The notes beneath the pieces are model-generated. The model saw only the letters and a program-made list of their open reading frames with translations, did not search any database and had not been told where the DNA came from. From NCBI GenBank assembly GCA_014058405.1, contig CP047423.1, positions 3,332,501-3,396,500 on the forward strand: 64,000 nt of DNA, in the 5' to 3' direction. Shown piece after piece: positions 17,606 through 25,561 of this stretch; position 1 is the first letter of the stretch, and every line of letters begins with the position of its first letter. The translations under genes were made by a program, and so were the position numbers. Source of the stretch: Candidatus Nitrospira kreftii. Its GTDB lineage: Bacteria; Nitrospirota; Nitrospiria; Nitrospirales; Nitrospiraceae.

Positions 17606-17692
17606 GAATGGGCAAACTCCCCCGGCGTGATGAAAAACTACGGGGGCGGCATTGATCCGCCCCCGAGCAAATTCTCTATTGGCTGAAACCTT

Positions 17693-18133
17693 TCAGTACC
17701 GGAGCGTGGCAGTCGCGACACTACGCCGGGCGCCGAAGAATTCCTTCGAAAAGGATTCGACGACTGCCGGATCATAGCCTTTGCAGCTGAAAATGTCGAG
17801 GTAGGCGTAATTGGTGTCGTTAGCAAAATGCCCACTGATCAACGAGGTGGAGATCAGTTGCACCATCGAATAGCCGGCGACACGACCCTCGCCGAAATTT
17901 ACGACCTGGCACTCGCCGAAGCGCTTCATCCCGATAAGCTCACATAGCTCAACAACGTAGCGCTTGATAGCCTCTGCATCACGGATAAGATCGGGATTGC
18001 AATCGTGGAGATCGACTGCGGTGCAAAGTCCCCATGCCTTGCCGTTTCCCACCATGTCCTGAACAGGCCGGGTCGCAGCTGCAGGGGCGTTGGATGGTAA
18101 GATCGTCGATTCAGAACTCGGCGAGGTGCTCAT
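17693..18133 (-). CDS. S-adenosylmethionine decarboxylase (SpeD)-like protein
   Basis: A 146-aa SpeD-family protein. The usual self-cleaving ES-H-x3-H motif is here TSLISGH (T96-S97...H102), and the catalytic cysteine is C117 in YLDIFSCKGYDP. S97, H102 and C117 align with the pyruvoyl serine, processing histidine and catalytic cysteine of bacterial AdoMetDC, but the glutamate before the serine is threonine and the histidine after it is leucine. It may still self-process to a pyruvoyl enzyme. Substrate could be AdoMet or, as reported for some SpeD homologues, arginine or ornithine. A start at residue 27 is possible. Confidence 0.75.
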   Translation of the reverse strand: MSTSPSSESTILPSNAPAAATRPVQDMVGNGKAWGLCTAVDLHDCNPDLIRDAEAIKRYVVELCELIGMKRFGECQVVNFGEGRVAGYSMVQLISTSLISGHFANDTNYAYLDIFSCKGYDPAVVESFSKEFFGARRSVATATLRY

Positions 18134-18304
18134 AGGAGGTCGCTACCTTTCTGTCAGAGGGTTGGGCACATGGACTATCCGTTGCGTGAACTATACCATG
18201 TTTTTCTTAATGCACACGTGCTGGTCAGAAATATTTTGGCTCCAAGCAGGAAGTTATCCGCATTCGGTTGACAAGGTCGCGCCGCTCAGGAACAATACGT
18301 TCCC

Positions 18305-18487
18305 ATGGCTGCTCTTTCAGATACACCTCGGTTTGAATTGCCCGATCGCCACTGCACCTGGTGCAAAGTACTCATGACGAAGCGACTGGTTGGAGGGAAA
18401 CAGTTCATCCATTACACCTGCCCAAAGTGCATTTTCCAGCACACGACGAGACTGGAATCGAAGCCGCCTCAGAAAGCGGTTTCATAA
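18305..18487 (+). CDS. Small zinc-ribbon protein
   Basis: A 60-aa protein with two CxxC knuckles, C17-TW-C20 and C39-PK-C42, spaced as in a zinc ribbon. It has no membrane segment and no recognisable partner domain. It is a single gene between the divergent SpeD-like gene and the convergent PilZ gene. A nucleic-acid or protein-binding role is possible; function is unknown. Confidence 0.6.
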   Translation: MAALSDTPRFELPDRHCTWCKVLMTKRLVGGKQFIHYTCPKCIFQHTTRLESKPPQKAVS

Positions 18488-18667
18488 CGATTGCCCTTCG
18501 GCCGCGCCTAACCAAACACGTCCAAGCCAGCGCCCTACTTCGGTGGAGTGCCTTGGAATATTTTTCGGCCGACCTCCAACCTGGACTAATGTCCTCACCT
18601 ATCTCTCCAACTTCAATTCTCAGGGAACGAATTGCGGACGTCGGTGGTTTACGATGCGCCGGCGCGC

Positions 18668-18991
18668 CTAGCGGCGGGAAAAACTGTTTTGGACATGGTC
18701 GTCAAGGATATGGGCCAGTCGCTCTCGATCTTCCGCGCTGATCGCCTTGATTCGTGCTCCTACTTTGGGAGGACGCACATAGACGACTTCCAATTCGCAG
18801 GTTAAGGTTTTCCCACGATCAAGCTCGATTAAGAGTTGCAACACCTCGCCCCTCTTGACGAACAAACGGCTCTCGAGCCGGACACCGGACTCGCTGACAT
18901 CGAGGACCTTGCAGTGGGCCGAAAGCGCTCCACGTTGTAATCGACCGGCACGGCCAACATCGACGCGCGAGTGTTTACGTTTAAACCCCAT
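18668..18991 (-). CDS. PilZ domain protein
   Basis: A protein of 107 aa from the ATG at 18991, chosen because GGGAGG lies eight bases upstream. An ATG/GTG-type start 15 codons earlier is less likely. RKHSR gives RxxxR and DVSESG gives (D/N)xSxxG, so c-di-GMP binding is expected. The later strands are CELEVVYVRPPKVGARIKAI. It is a stand-alone domain. Confidence 0.8.
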   Translation of the reverse strand: MGFKRKHSRVDVGRAGRLQRGALSAHCKVLDVSESGVRLESRLFVKRGEVLQLLIELDRGKTLTCELEVVYVRPPKVGARIKAISAEDRERLAHILDDHVQNSFSRR

Positions 18992-19059
18992 GATCAAGCC
19001 TCCCGTGGTGGAAATCATACCAGGGGGACGGACCACGCCAAAGATATTTGGAGAAACCG

Positions 19060-19422
19060 CTAGAGTTTCCTGCCTACAAGAGACCGCACTTCTTCCATTC
19101 GGCGCCGATTGGCCCCAAGGTCGCTGTAGCCCAGGCGGGAAGCAGAGCGGAAGTGGACGGTTTTGGTGTCGTCCTCGAAGAGAAATTCGACATCATCGAC
19201 GAACCGAAGAAGCAGGGAGGTGAATTCGTAATGCAAGTAGGATTCATCTTCTTCAATCAGTTTGGTGCGAGGCAACCCGGCAATGGCAGCCTTCAAGGCC
19301 TCCTTTGCCTCAGCGCGAGGCTTTTTGTACGAGAAGGGGTTGATGGCCTGGCCTTCGTCTGTCGCCTGAGTCGACACGCAGTTGGGGCTGGAAGGACAGG
19401 GAGAAAGAGATCGCTCGCTCAT
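19060..19422 (-). CDS. DUF1499 family protein
   Basis: A 120-aa protein with the DUF1499 opening CPSSPNCVSTQA and the segments YLHYEFTSLLLRFVDDVEF and SASRLGYSDLGANRRRMEEV, which span the whole family domain. The family is widespread and uncharacterised. There is no signal peptide, so it is probably cytoplasmic. It is monocistronic. Confidence 0.85.
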   Translation of the reverse strand: MSERSLSPCPSSPNCVSTQATDEGQAINPFSYKKPRAEAKEALKAAIAGLPRTKLIEEDESYLHYEFTSLLLRFVDDVEFLFEDDTKTVHFRSASRLGYSDLGANRRRMEEVRSLVGRKL

Positions 19423-19482
19423 GATGCTAGAACTGTACGCTCCTTAGGGAGTGTGCCGCAAGTGACGCCATTATCTACCGTT

Positions 19483-20697
19483 TTAATAAGACACGGTCGC
19501 CAGCCTTGGTTGTTCTTCAGTTTGACTCAAGACCGTCACTGCAACCCGGCCGATAATCCGCCCATCTTCGGTCTCGACATCGACACGCCAGTCGCCCGGA
19601 TCAAGCCCCTGCTTGAAACTATAGGCTCGATATCCACCTTCCCGTCCTCCCGAGATCTTGATGGGAATTCTATCCGCATGCCTGAACGGCTTCGTGTCAT
19701 TCGAGCGGAAGTGCCAGTGGTGATAGATAGTTGTATTGAGATCAACAGGAGCGAACACCGCTGTAAAACAATAGACCGGCTCGTCTGCCGGGAATGTCGT
19801 GTCCGAGCGCTTCCAAAATTGATACCACTGCCTCTCAAAGGATAGCTCAAACTGGTCACCCGCCCGCTTGACATCATGGTAGATGCCACCGTGCTTGAGC
19901 GACAGCGGCACCGGCGGGATCCAATTCAGAAAGTAAAATCCAATCAGCATTGCGATGAGCACCATGGCGGGAGCCATCACTCCAAATGGTTGTCGTCCTG
20001 ACTGCTCCGGCCTATTGTGATAGATCAGTTGAACCAAGTACAGCGTCACGCCTAGGCTCAAGAGAGCACCGAGCAAAAAGATCACCACATTCAACAAGCC
20101 GGTGATCACAGGCAGAAAGAAGGTGAAAAACGCGAAGCTGACCACTGTGTACAAACCCACCAAAATTTGAAGATTGGATAGTCGGTCGCGTAAGAACTCG
20201 TTGGTCACTAAGAGCACGATGAGCAGGGCAAAGAAGATGGCTGTACCGGTGAACGTGGCGCTTTGAGAATAGAAAATCGCATACGCACTGAAGAGGCCAC
20301 CGAAAAGGAACTGGCTCGCCATAGGGTAATAGGGACGAGCCCCCCATACCCACCGCGTAAATTGGGGACCTGAGAGGAGTTGTTCGCGCTCTGGTGGAGA
20401 TTCAAGACTCAATCGCCCCGTCAAGACGATCAGCGCACCCAGCAACACAAGGTAGAGCAACAGCACTAGGTTATCTAGAAGGCGATCGATTCGTGAAAGC
20501 GTCACAGTGTCGTAGCTCACGCCGCAGAGAAAAAATACTGCCGGCATGAATGGTTTCGCGAGAACGGACTGGAGCTTCGTGAACGGACTCATCCCCCCAC
20601 TGTGTGAAATCCCGTTTGATTGTTCAATGAAAACACCGAATTCTGCGGGAGCCTGCACCGCTTCAGAAACAGGATCCTGAGGCTGCTCAACCGTCAT
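19483..20697 (-). CDS. DUF2914 membrane protein
   Basis: A protein of 404 aa using the ATG at 20697, just after the stop of the upstream gene; the frame continues 22 codons further up into that gene. The first two-thirds hold eight or more hydrophobic segments, starting near residue 50. The C-terminal 110 residues form a soluble DUF2914 domain with FTAVFAPVDLNTTIYHHWHF and GDWRVDVETEDGRIIGRVAV. Role unknown. It is probably co-transcribed with the unknown gene upstream. Confidence 0.85.
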   Translation of the reverse strand: MTVEQPQDPVSEAVQAPAEFGVFIEQSNGISHSGGMSPFTKLQSVLAKPFMPAVFFLCGVSYDTVTLSRIDRLLDNLVLLLYLVLLGALIVLTGRLSLESPPEREQLLSGPQFTRWVWGARPYYPMASQFLFGGLFSAYAIFYSQSATFTGTAIFFALLIVLLVTNEFLRDRLSNLQILVGLYTVVSFAFFTFFLPVITGLLNVVIFLLGALLSLGVTLYLVQLIYHNRPEQSGRQPFGVMAPAMVLIAMLIGFYFLNWIPPVPLSLKHGGIYHDVKRAGDQFELSFERQWYQFWKRSDTTFPADEPVYCFTAVFAPVDLNTTIYHHWHFRSNDTKPFRHADRIPIKISGGREGGYRAYSFKQGLDPGDWRVDVETEDGRIIGRVAVTVLSQTEEQPRLATVSY

Positions 20698-20702
20698 TCT
20701 TG

Positions 20703-21764
20703 TCAGACAAACGCCGGGAGCGGCGCATACACGACAGGATGGCCGATCACCCGTTCCAGCCATGGAGCCATGGCATCTTCCGAGAGCGGTGCGTGATTCA
20801 GGCGAGCTTCGATCTTGAACTGTCCGTTGATTCCGACAATCCCGATGATCGCCGAAGCATCATCACATTCAGGTAGGAGGGTCTGGGTCTGAAATTCACA
20901 GAGCGTGGCATACAAAATGCCATCAGGCTGGATCGCAGTCAAAATCTCAGGTAGATCGTCCAACGGACAGTGGACTGAACAACGATAGGCGTACCGCACA
21001 CCTGGTTCAGTGGCTTGAAATTCATCCAGAGCTTCCTCAGAAAATCCTGTGAGATAGGCTCGAACCCCAGCCGACTCTGGGTTGAACGTTTCCGCCAACT
21101 TGCTGGCCGGCACGAGGAACTCGAACGCGTCCGGAGTGTTGTATTCGAACTGGCAGGGTCCAAAAGCATCAGGCCACGAGCAGAAGAAGGGTACTGACAC
21201 ATCGGAAGACCGCAAGACCACGGCCTGCTTCTCCACACGAGTTTCAATCGGCAAGTCCAAGAGGGTAATAGCTTCCAGAAATGCCGCGCGACGCTCATCC
21301 AACCAGCGCGCCCGTTCGGCATCGCCGCGCGCCTCCCCTGGCGTAATCACCGCCTGAGTCTGCAGTCGAATACGGATGAATGAGTGAGCATGCCGAAACC
21401 CGATCCAGAACATGCCGCGCTGATCGTGAAGCCGCAGCACCTCTCGAATTCGCCAGGGATGGCTGATGGAACAGTAGGTCCCGACATCTTGGTGACGTTG
21501 ATAGATGGTATGGTACGCGCCGGAAAGGAGAAAGAAATCGCCACGCCATCGTTCCCGAATATGGATGAGGGTGACATCTTCCGTCGCCCATGGATCAAGC
21601 TGATCAAGCTCGTCTGGAGACCCGACCGTCCATTCCTCGACGTAGCAGATCACGTCCTGAGCCGGGGTAACTGGCTTTAACCCGAGCATCGCGAGACGAG
21701 CGCCGACCGCAAGAGCCTGATCAAAGGTCAGTGGCGTCGTTGTTTCCCACCGCCGCTCTCGCAC
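20703..21764 (-). CDS. Hypothetical soluble protein
   Basis: A 353-aa protein with no signal peptide or membrane segment and no domain I recognise. It is rich in tryptophan and acidic residues and contains YCSISHPWRIREVLRLHDQR and FFCSWPDAFGPCQFEYN. It lies immediately upstream of the DUF2914 gene, with five bases between them, so a shared operon is likely. Full length and clean, so it is probably a real lineage-specific gene. Confidence 0.7.
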   Translation of the reverse strand: MRERRWETTTPLTFDQALAVGARLAMLGLKPVTPAQDVICYVEEWTVGSPDELDQLDPWATEDVTLIHIRERWRGDFFLLSGAYHTIYQRHQDVGTYCSISHPWRIREVLRLHDQRGMFWIGFRHAHSFIRIRLQTQAVITPGEARGDAERARWLDERRAAFLEAITLLDLPIETRVEKQAVVLRSSDVSVPFFCSWPDAFGPCQFEYNTPDAFEFLVPASKLAETFNPESAGVRAYLTGFSEEALDEFQATEPGVRYAYRCSVHCPLDDLPEILTAIQPDGILYATLCEFQTQTLLPECDDASAIIGIVGINGQFKIEARLNHAPLSEDAMAPWLERVIGHPVVYAPLPAFV

Positions 21765-21864
21765 GGATGAGTTCCTTTTCGGGGATCCTTGGCTGGAGAC
21801 GAGAGCTCAGCAGGCTGTCGCCTCCTACCCGATGGGCTAGCGTTCACCGGTTACTCCACCAAGT

Positions 21865-22503
21865 TCATTGCTCCCGAACTGACCGCAGTGCCTTGTCCTC
21901 GATGGTCGTATCACTGATCAGCCGCTCAATGCCATCTTTGAGCGTAACAGACAACTGTTCCTGGATATCATCCTCGCTGAACCAGAACACCGTCCGACTG
22001 CGGCCTCCTTCAATGTTACGAATCGTAGTACTCTGGTCGGCCTGGTTCTTCGCCACCACCTTGAATCGACTCTTCGTGTCGATGACGGTGGAGCCGACAC
22101 GGCTCTTGGCACTCGCGGAAAAATCCAGTACCTGTCCGGTGATGACGATGTCGGCGTCCGGCACAGATCCTGCGGGAACCACACGCACATCCCACACTCG
22201 ATCTCCCCATCCACGCGTTCGTAGCCGATCGGCGAGTCGCTGGGTGATGACACTGGCCAGCCGTTCACCGATGACATTGAAATACGTGGTTCCCCCCCAA
22301 AGGTGAGTGCGAAGACCCACACGGCTTTTGTCCGGCCGTCGATCGTCAAACTGTTCAATGGCGATCTTAACCGGCTCGATGTCAGTCACCTGCACCATCG
22401 GTGGCTTCTCACGCAAATCGAGAGCGCGCACCGTTCCTGTTCCCCGACAGCCGGCCAACATGGTCGTCACCACGATGGCACAGCCTAAAACTCGCAAAGG
22501 CAT
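21865..22503 (-). CDS. Predicted outer-membrane or periplasmic lipoprotein
   Basis: A protein of 212 aa from the ATG at 22503, chosen because a short signal and lipobox (LAGC, residue about 19) follow. An ATG 11 codons earlier is possible, though GGGAGGGG lies 12 bases before 22503. The mature part has KIAIEQFDDRRPDKSRVG and then GERLASVITQRLADRLRTRG with DADIVITGQVLDFSASAKSR. The pattern resembles lipoproteins that assemble or bind trans-envelope complexes (LptE or YajG-like), but this is only a fold-level guess. Confidence 0.75.
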   Translation of the reverse strand: MPLRVLGCAIVVTTMLAGCRGTGTVRALDLREKPPMVQVTDIEPVKIAIEQFDDRRPDKSRVGLRTHLWGGTTYFNVIGERLASVITQRLADRLRTRGWGDRVWDVRVVPAGSVPDADIVITGQVLDFSASAKSRVGSTVIDTKSRFKVVAKNQADQSTTIRNIEGGRSRTVFWFSEDDIQEQLSVTLKDGIERLISDTTIEDKALRSVREQ

Positions 22504-22594
22504 TTGCTTCACAGGCCCCTCCCGGTCAAAGGTCAAAGATAGTGGGTGTACAGTCTACCCAAGTTAGGGTTCGGAGACAATCGTCATGGGACGA

Positions 22595-23218
22595 CTACGG
22601 GGTGACGATGGGGAGCAACGATCGCAACGTACCACACGCCACCTGAGCCAACTGCCCGGCCTGGATTTTCGGGTCGCTAAATGGCACACACCGCACAACT
22701 TTCATAAATGATCGTTCCGCCAGCACGGCCGCGATCTGAGCCTTGCGGTTATGGGTAATCGGCAGCGTATAGCCTTCACCTCTCTTCCACTCCCACAACG
22801 ACGGAGCCAGCGAAAGCTCCAACTCATGTCCCGCAAGCTGATGAAAACGGCCAAGGAACTGTCGTTTGTATTGTGGAATTCCTGCTCCGTCGAGCAACAA
22901 GGCGCACGTGATATGGTGTCCCCACCATACGAGCGTGCGGAACGTGAACGTGTTCGAGCCGGCAAAGTGTTTGGGACAATCCAGGTACTGATACGGGAAA
23001 TCCTCAAGATGCTCGCCTTTCACCAATTGGTAAACGTTCGCATCGAACCCTGGAGGAGTGACAAACGACAGCCCGGGAAGTTCCTGCGTCAAGGCTTTGT
23101 GCGTCGCTTCAAGCTGAGCACGCACTTTTGCCGTAATCACGGACTTTTTGCGAAAAAACTGCGCGTCGGCCAACAGCCCAGTCTCTTCATCGGTGAGCAA
23201 CGTAGAATGAGATATCAT
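22595..23218 (-). CDS. Hypothetical protein
   Basis: A 207-aa soluble protein with no signal peptide. Conserved-looking features are FPYQYLDCPKHFAGSNTFTF, FRTLVWWGHHITCALLLDG and a C-terminal cysteine region. Several His and Trp residues cluster in WWGHH. I recognise no family. It is on the same strand as the neighbouring unknown genes and may belong to a lineage-specific group between 20.7 and 24.1 kb. Confidence 0.65.
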   Translation of the reverse strand: MISHSTLLTDEETGLLADAQFFRKKSVITAKVRAQLEATHKALTQELPGLSFVTPPGFDANVYQLVKGEHLEDFPYQYLDCPKHFAGSNTFTFRTLVWWGHHITCALLLDGAGIPQYKRQFLGRFHQLAGHELELSLAPSLWEWKRGEGYTLPITHNRKAQIAAVLAERSFMKVVRCVPFSDPKIQAGQLAQVACGTLRSLLPIVTP

Positions 23219-23260
23219 GAGAGGAACATGACAAAGCCGTGCTTCCCTGTTTTCAGCTCG

Positions 23261-23635
23261 CTATGCTTTCTGGCGTGTTTCAAATGTCGCGACTGACACT
23301 TCGTACACCCGTCGGCAGTCGGCGCAGCGCAACCGCACCAGATCCTGGAAGACATCCATCTCACGAAGTGACAGCGCTGCCGGATGCGTCGCGACACAGG
23401 CCTTGAGGAATTCTGTACCAGGCGGCTCGTCCCGAAGGATGTCTACTTCGACGGCTCGTTGCGCCGAGGGCCCTTTCGAAACGACGGTGGTGGTCGCAAG
23501 ATGATGGATCGACTTGCATGAGCTGCAAGAAAGAATCACCCCGTTCTCATCTGTCATTCGCTTGACGGTCACACACAGCGGGTGAACCGACCAACACTGT
23601 TGAAGAAAGGCTCCGCTTCGAATAATCTGTGTCAT
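23261..23635 (-). CDS. Hypothetical protein with internal CxxC repeat
   Basis: A 124-aa protein made of two similar halves. Each has a Phe-Leu-x2-Cys helix start, His-Pro five residues on, and a CxxC about 20 residues later: C14...HP...C37-SS-C40 and C80...HP...C104-AD-C107. The layout suggests an internal duplication of a small metal- or redox-binding unit. No signal peptide or known family was recognised. Confidence 0.65.
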   Translation of the reverse strand: MTQIIRSGAFLQQCWSVHPLCVTVKRMTDENGVILSCSSCKSIHHLATTTVVSKGPSAQRAVEVDILRDEPPGTEFLKACVATHPAALSLREMDVFQDLVRLRCADCRRVYEVSVATFETRQKA

Positions 23636-23844
23636 GATCGGCCTAACGAACAGTCACGCGATTTAACCTGTCGTCAGCAACGGTCTGCCGACTCATCGCG
23701 GGAATCACACACGAGAAAAGCCCTACCGGCATAACCAGATGCCGCTCAATCAGAACAACGGGGCCTTCGCGCACGGAATCGTTCTGGGAACGAGACGAGA
23801 CCATTCCACGCGCATGCGTACAAGCTAGCGCGTTGAACCGAATT

Positions 23845-24135
23845 TTATGACACAGCAGCCACAGGCGGCTCGTCCTTTTTCGGGGGAGATGACACGATCC
23901 CCTCCTGCACCAAACGACAAGGTTTACACACCCGTGGTCGGGCCTTCAGAAAGGAGACTTTTCCGCTGGCAAGGCAACTATAGTGGACAAATTCGTCACA
24001 GATCGTGCAACGAGACCAGCCTCCACGCAACATGGTCTTGTCGCGATAAAGGTCATCTTTGCAGACCCTGCAATACCGAGGCGAGGCTGCGAGCAGCATC
24101 GGTTCCCATTCACCGCCAGCTTTCCTGATACTCAT
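23845..24135 (-). CDS. Small PHD/RING-like zinc-finger protein
   Basis: A protein of 96 aa from the ATG at 24135; an upstream extension of 30 residues would overlap the glycosyltransferase remnant and is not credible. The spacing C22-x2-C25...C43-x2-C46-x4-H51-x2-C54...C70-x2-C73 is a C4-H-C3 cross-brace pattern as in PHD or related treble-clef fingers. Such fingers are uncommon in bacteria. No other domain is present. Role unknown; protein or nucleic-acid binding is plausible. Confidence 0.65.
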   Translation of the reverse strand: MSIRKAGGEWEPMLLAASPRYCRVCKDDLYRDKTMLRGGWSRCTICDEFVHYSCLASGKVSFLKARPRVCKPCRLVQEGIVSSPPKKDEPPVAAVS

Positions 24136-24196
24136 AACGCGGGAGTATAGCGGGACGATCGGCGGAAATACAAGCAACGGGATTGAGCCTCCAAGC

Positions 24197-24405
24197 TCAC
24201 ACGCCAAGTCCGAAGCTCTGCTCAATCATCTCCGCGGCACGCGGGGCCCCGCCGCCCGCCTGGATGGAGTCCCGAACACGCTCGGCAGGGGCGCGGTAAG
24301 ACGGTTCGACCGTACACGGCTCACTGCGCTGCGCAGTGCCTGAGAAGTCACACTCTTGTGGGCAATGGCCTCGCCGTCGCCGATCCAGCGATACCGTCGA
24401 GCCTC
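24197..24405 (-). pseudogene. C-terminal remnant of a GT-B (MGT/UGT-like) glycosyltransferase
   Basis: Reading leftward, one frame gives DGEAIAHKSVTSQALRSAV and SRV, then a one-base shift into the next frame gives VEPSYRAPAERVRDSIQAGG and GAPRAAEMIEQ before a stop at 24197. This is the typical C-terminal end of MGT/UGT glycosyltransferases (helix with SYRA-A-RV, then GG-x-P-AA-IE). No start or donor-binding motif remains. It lies next to isoprenoid and carotenoid genes, where a carotenoid glycosyltransferase would fit. Confidence 0.5.
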
Positions 24406-24495
24406 ACCCCCGGACCAATGACAATCACCCGCCCTAATTCCTTTTACTTGATGGTCCCTTCACTCTTACTTATCCCTCTCCCACCCCCACCCCGT

Positions 24496-24524
24496 TTGAC
24501 TCATCTTTAATCGTTTGTTACTCT
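24496..24524 (+). promoter_or_regulatory. Predicted sigma-70-type promoter for the prenyl synthase gene
   Basis: TTGACT at 24496-24501, a 17-base spacer, and TACTCT at 24519-24524, 41 bases before the ATG at 24566. The -35 box matches 5 of 6 consensus bases; the -10 box is weaker. Confidence 0.45.
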
Positions 24525-24565
24525 CCGCGCGAGTGAGAGCAGCTTCGTAACAAGAGTGCAAGTTC

Positions 24566-25456
24566 ATGAACATTGCAGACTATCTGGAACACAAACGAAT
24601 TGATGTCGATCGCTTTCTCGACTTCGTGGCTCCACCGACTGCCGTGCCACCAACCACGCTACACGAGAGCCTTCGCTATAGTCTGATGGCTGGTGGCAAG
24701 CGCGTACGGCCGATTCTGACGATCGCTGCAGCGGACGCGCTGGGCCAGACACCACCCGGCCTCATGGCGGTCGCCTGCTCACTGGAACTCATCCATACTT
24801 ATTCGCTGATCCACGACGATCTCCCATCGATGGACAACGACGACTTTCGCCGTGGAAAGCCGACGAATCATAAAGTCTATGGCGAAGCGATGGCCATTCT
24901 TGCCGGGGACGCGTTGCTCACAATGGCATTCGCCCTAGTCAGCAGACCGGACCTCATGAAGGGCTGCGATCCGGTGCGGCAAGTGCGCATCATTCAAGAG
25001 TTGGCCTTTGGGTCCGGCAACATGGGCATGGTGGGAGGTCAGGTCTTCGACATCCAAGCCGAAAACAGGGATATCGATCTCCCGACCCTGCAGAACATTC
25101 ACAAGCATAAAACCGGCATGCTCATTCGTGCCGCTGTACGAATGGGCGCCATCGCCGCCGGAGCGAGCGACCGGCAACTCGACGACATGACGGCTTATGC
25201 CGAAGACATCGGGCTGGCATTTCAAATCGCCGACGACGTGCTGAATGTGACTGGTACGCGCGAAGAGCTTGGCAAGAATCCCAACACCGACATCGAGCGT
25301 GGGAAGAAAACTTATCCCACGTTTTATGGCGTGGACGGGGCGAAGAAACTAGCCGATGACTGTGTCACCTGTGCCATCAGCCGTCTCTCCTCCTTTGGCT
25401 CTTCGGCCGATCCCTTGCGCGAGATCGCGCGATATATCACAAGTCGTAAGAACTGA
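24566..25456 (+). CDS. ispA: Short-chain polyprenyl diphosphate synthase (farnesyl/geranylgeranyl type)
   Basis: A 296-aa trans-prenyltransferase. The first aspartate-rich motif is DDLPSMD (D84, D85, D90) followed by RRGKPT. The second, near residue 222, is ADDVLNVTG, with asparagine at the last Asp position as in some FPP synthases. MAGGKRVRP and the GGQ element are present. It joins IPP to allylic diphosphates to make C15 or C20 precursors. The downstream HpnA and CruF-like genes suggest supply of hopanoid and carotenoid synthesis. Confidence 0.9.
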   Translation: MNIADYLEHKRIDVDRFLDFVAPPTAVPPTTLHESLRYSLMAGGKRVRPILTIAAADALGQTPPGLMAVACSLELIHTYSLIHDDLPSMDNDDFRRGKPTNHKVYGEAMAILAGDALLTMAFALVSRPDLMKGCDPVRQVRIIQELAFGSGNMGMVGGQVFDIQAENRDIDLPTLQNIHKHKTGMLIRAAVRMGAIAAGASDRQLDDMTAYAEDIGLAFQIADDVLNVTGTREELGKNPNTDIERGKKTYPTFYGVDGAKKLADDCVTCAISRLSSFGSSADPLREIARYITSRKN

Positions 25457-25561
25457 CGTCGCTCGTGAAGCGTATCTCGTGAAACACAAACCCATACAAT
25501 CGAGCCTCCATGATTATTTCACGCGCTTTGCGCTTCACGTTTCGCGTTTCATGTTTTCGTC

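Larger units (their letters stand above)
24136..24565. other. Intergenic region with a decayed gene and the ispA promoter
   Basis: Between the zinc-finger gene and the prenyl synthase gene. It holds a glycosyltransferase remnant (24197 to about 24405, minus strand) and a promoter-like pair for the rightward gene. Nothing else was recognised. Confidence 0.5.
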
